From Perkinsus olseni (Eukaryota; Perkinsozoa; Perkinsida; Perkinsidae), in the NCBI GenBank assembly GCA_013115135.1, contig JABANP010000719.1, positions 1 through 20,780 of the forward strand: a stretch of DNA of 20,780 nt. Reading direction: 5' to 3'. This document shows, piece by piece, positions 18,437-20,780 of the stretch. Numbering within the stretch: the first letter of the stretch is position 1; every line of letters begins with the position of its first letter. Made by a program: the position numbers and the translations under genes. Under the pieces are notes generated by a model. The model searched no databases. It saw nothing but the letters and a program-made list of their open reading frames with translations, and had not been told where the DNA came from.

Positions 18437-20780
18437 ATGTCAAGACCAAGAAGACGTGCTGGTAACTACGCTGACAACGAGGAAGAAGAAGACCGTTCTG
18501 TTCCTCCCTTCTATGAGACCCCCCTGGCCAAGAAGACCCTGAGCTTCAAGAAGACCAAGGAGTCCCTGAGCATCAAGAAGACCAAGAAGTCCCTGAGCAT
18601 CAAGAAGAACAAGGAGACCCTGAGCATCAAGAAGACCAAGAAGTCCCGGACGACCAAGATGGCCGCGATAATCGTGAAGGGCGTGTCCATCCCGACGACC
18701 ACGACCACGACGACGACCCTGGTTTGCCAGCCGGCACTCCCACTGGTAACCAAGGTAACCACAACGACCTCCTGCCTTCTGATCTTCCATCGGCTGGTGC
18801 TCAAGATCGTGCTCGCGGACCACTCTCTGGTGATCGTTCTGCTCCTCGTGTGGTTCTGCAACGTGAAGCCGCTAGACGCGGGCCACCTTCGAGACCTCCG
18901 CCTACCAGGTCAGGTGTGGTGTCCGTCCGTTCATCTAGTGTGTTCCCTCCTGATCGTGAACAACCAACTCATCGTGCTCTCTACGGCAGAGCTTCGTACG
19001 ACTACAATGACTACAACGACTATTCTGAGCCCGACCATCGCGGACGCTGGCAACAACGCCCTGGCCCCAGTGGTTACTATCAGCAAGACTATCAACACAA
19101 GCAAGAAGGCTCCTACGGCGGTTACAGCAATCGCAACCAGTCAACTTGGAAGTCTGTCACCTCCCGTGAGCAAGTCGGCAAGGTTATCAAGGAGGTAGAG
19201 TGGACCCCTCAAGTGCTAGGCCACCCATGGAGCAGCGAGGACGATGAGGTTGGTCTGTCCGAGTTCAAGTCTAAGTTCACTAAGGCCCCCTCCTACGTCT
19301 GGTCGGACCCTAGGTGGCGTTATTTCCTACTGCGTCATAACCTCTCCATTGACTTGCAACGACTACTTGACTGCTACGATGAAGATCATCCTGTGGACGA
19401 GTCTCAGTACAGCGATCCTTACGGTGCCCAATCAGACTATTGGGTAGCTCGCACGGCTCATGCTTGGGACTTCCTAGAAAGCACTTACTCCGGCGCGGAC
19501 GGCGATCATCTCGAGGATAAGTGGAACTCCGTTTGGCTGGAGAAAGGCACCACCTTCCTCAAGTTCTGGTCACGGTTCGAGAGTCTCTCTCGTGAGGTTG
19601 CTAGGTCACGCCACGTTCCCAAGCTATCTGAGCAAGAACTCCGCTGCCGGATGTACTCCGGTATGCCCGCTAAGTGTCGTTCTTACCTCGACGAGCGCGG
19701 CTACAAGCAAGCTGGTGTGATGAACTACAAGGCCCTAGTCGACTCCATCAAGGCGTGGTGCAGTGTTCACTGGGATAGCAAGCACATGACGGTCAACTCC
19801 ATCGACCAAGCCAACCTGCCTACTAGTACGGCGACCCCTGTGGCTAATAATAATCGTACATGACAGGGAGTGATGCATAAGTTGGCAGTATGGCCCAATG
19901 AGAGCTGCACACAAGGCCATTAATAGCGTCCCTGTCCCGAACCCGAACACCGAACACCCACGCCCAGCCCGGCTGCCATGGCGTGCGCTTTCTTGTTTAT
20001 GTTAGCGCGCGCCCCCAAATACGAATTCCGCAGGCAGAGGCTCATCCAACACGATTCAACTTTTCAGAGAGTAGCACGTAGATCTCATAGCTGTTGGGGA
20101 TATTCGTGGCAATTTTTGTGCAAAATATACCTCATTTGAAGCCTGCACGGCGTATAAACGGCAATTGTGAAACGTGCACCATTTTAGCAGCGGAGCGTAG
20201 TTCTGTCTCTTTTGTGCGCCACGTCACCCGAATTTCCCATGAGAAATGGTTGGTTCGTGGGGTGGATGTTTTCGTTTGACATGAGCCTTTGCAGGATAAC
20301 TTGTGTGCATGATAGAAGTGTTCATGCAAAGGTTGAGGAAAAAGTATCGGCGAATTTCGAAAATCGCTCTGAGTCGATGCAGATGTAATATGGTTGTTTC
20401 CGGTGGCAGAGACCACCCGCGCTCGCCCTAGGCCCTCGCGGGGCCCTTCCCGCTCGGGCTAACATTTGTGAGGTACCCCGCATGGAACTCGCCCTCCGTT
20501 CACCAAGCCCAAGATCAAGAGAACTAGGGATGACTCCGCCATCCTCAACGACCCTGTAAACAAGCTCATCATCTCTGCCAAGTGTTGTCGCTGCCTGACT
20601 GGTGACGGTCATTCTGCTCCTACCTGCTGTCGCGCCATCAAGTACGACCGCTGCTACTTCTGCGGACTGGTACATCTTCCTACACTCTACTGCCCCAAGG
20701 AGTACGACACCTTTAACAAGGCTTGCGAGCGGTGCGGTAAGAAGAACCATTGCGCCTGGTGCTGCAAGGCTGAAGCGCCC
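18437..20780 (+). CDS. Retrotransposon Gag (capsid and nucleocapsid), interrupted, open at window edge
   Basis: Gag forms the particle that packages retrotransposon RNA. The start ATG at 18437 opens an Arg-rich then acidic N-terminus (NEEEEDRSVPPFYETP). The coding frame then shifts by one base around the C6 run at 18519-18524. From there the good frame runs to 19855 through four PEHQEDQEV-like repeats, a Pro/Arg/Tyr-rich linker and a helical capsid-like part (HAWDFLESTY, FLKFWSRFESLSREV, ELRCRMYSGMPAKCRSYL). A 617-base GT...AG stretch interrupts it. In phase, the frame resumes at 20473 and contains three zinc knuckles. No protease or reverse transcriptase is in the window; they would lie to the right. 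The family is probably Ty3/Gypsy-like, judging by Gag layout only. The first shift could be a mutation, a sequencing error in the C-run, or programmed frameshifting. Confidence 0.8.
18519..18524 (+). other. C6 run where the gag frame shifts
   Basis: Upstream of this run the plausible Gag frame has codons starting at 18437, and downstream the plausible frame is displaced by one (equivalent to a missing C or a -1 slip). The upstream frame's continuation turns into a Lys-rich and then low-similarity sequence; the downstream frame is closed above by TGA at 18514-18516. Neither frame alone gives a full Gag. Confidence 0.65.
18538..18645 (+). repeat. Four in-frame 27-bp repeats in gag
   Basis: Units at 18538-18564, 18565-18591, 18592-18618 and 18619-18645 each encode a variant of PEHQEDQEV (ELQEDQGV, EHQEDQEV, EHQEEQGD). 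Because the repeat length is a multiple of three, copy number can change without breaking the frame. The product is acidic, Gln/Glu-rich and probably disordered. Confidence 0.85.
19856..20472 (+). other. 617-base intron-like insertion in gag with GTAC at both junctions
   Basis: The gag frame would meet TGA at 19861. Removing 19856-20472, which begins GT and ends AG, reconnects the frame in the right phase (first codon base C at 19855, then GT from 20473). Near the 3' end GGCTAAC (20458-20464) resembles a branch site, just upstream of TTTGTGAG. Both junctions carry GTAC (19856-19859 and 20473-20476), which would also fit a 4-base target duplication around an inserted piece, 19860-20472. No terminal inverted repeats were found. 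The interior has no recognisable gene. Confidence 0.65.
20562..20772 (+). other. Three CCHC-type zinc knuckles of Gag nucleocapsid
   Basis: In the frame beginning at 20472 three Cys/His clusters follow each other: CCRCLTGDGHSAPTC (C-x2-C-x5-H-x4-C), CYFCGLVHLPTLYC (C-x2-C-x3-H-x5-C) and CERCGKKNHCAWCC (C-x2-C-x4-H-x4-C, the classical spacing). They are preceded by a basic KPKIKRTR segment. Such knuckles bind the element's RNA. No ATG precedes them in this frame, so they depend on splicing or readthrough from the upstream gag exon. Confidence 0.88.

Noticed and set aside
18437..19198. Reading the long Lys- and Thr-rich frame from the gag ATG through to 19198 as the real protein
   Set aside because: After about 18520 this frame is the shadow of the PEHQEDQEV repeats and gag body; the other frame carries the capsid-like sequence and leads to the zinc knuckles.
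20322..20750. Minus-strand open frame of 142 codons
   Set aside because: It is antisense to the zinc-knuckle exon and has no domain.
1..20780. CRISPR array, rRNA, bacterial operon signals
   Set aside because: No regularly spaced repeats, rRNA segments or Shine-Dalgarno/terminator patterns were seen, and the spliced genes are eukaryotic.

Overview
This is eukaryotic nuclear DNA, most likely from a compact, intron-rich protist. Nearly every gene is split into exons of 23-280 bases by very short GT...AG introns, mostly 34-60 bases. The genes are typical nuclear eukaryotic ones: a ribosome-biogenesis factor, a wybutosine tRNA enzyme, a LOTUS/OST-HTH protein, a KH protein and a seven-beta-strand methyltransferase. 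Short introns, a one-strand gene array and many retroelements fit an alveolate such as Perkinsus. That assignment is my inference and is not proven by the sequence.

Layout. 1-4451 is repeat-rich and almost gene-free: an ACGCG-rich tract (60-480), the broken 3' end of a Ty3/Gypsy-like pol on the minus strand (1029-1885), and a zone of short-spacer palindromes (2090-3021) that includes a perfect 45-base hairpin at 2874-2918. From 4452 to 17367 six recognisable genes, and probably a seventh, lie head-to-tail on the minus strand: TYW1 (4452-6239), a LOTUS-domain/coiled-coil protein (6570-8163 and upstream), a KH RNA-binding protein with a low-complexity tail (8588-10239), a class I/II PLP aminotransferase with a damaged active-site exon (10758-13006), a METTL21-like methyltransferase with an extra C-terminal domain (13193-14683 and upstream), an unidentified multi-exon gene (15061-15991) and UTP11 (16088-17367). 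From about 18340 to the right edge a plus-strand retrotransposon begins. It has a hairpin-forming tandem repeat, a gag gene with a one-base frame break, a 617-base intron-like interruption flanked by GTAC, and three zinc knuckles.

Exon models were built by hand from homology, splice dinucleotides and phase agreement. TYW1, UTP11 and the aminotransferase are resolved exon by exon. The 5' ends of the LOTUS and methyltransferase genes and the middle of the KH gene are not. Several genes act on RNA (tRNA modification, small-subunit processome, LOTUS, KH), but nothing shows that they form one pathway. Co-orientation looks like genome organisation rather than a functional operon.
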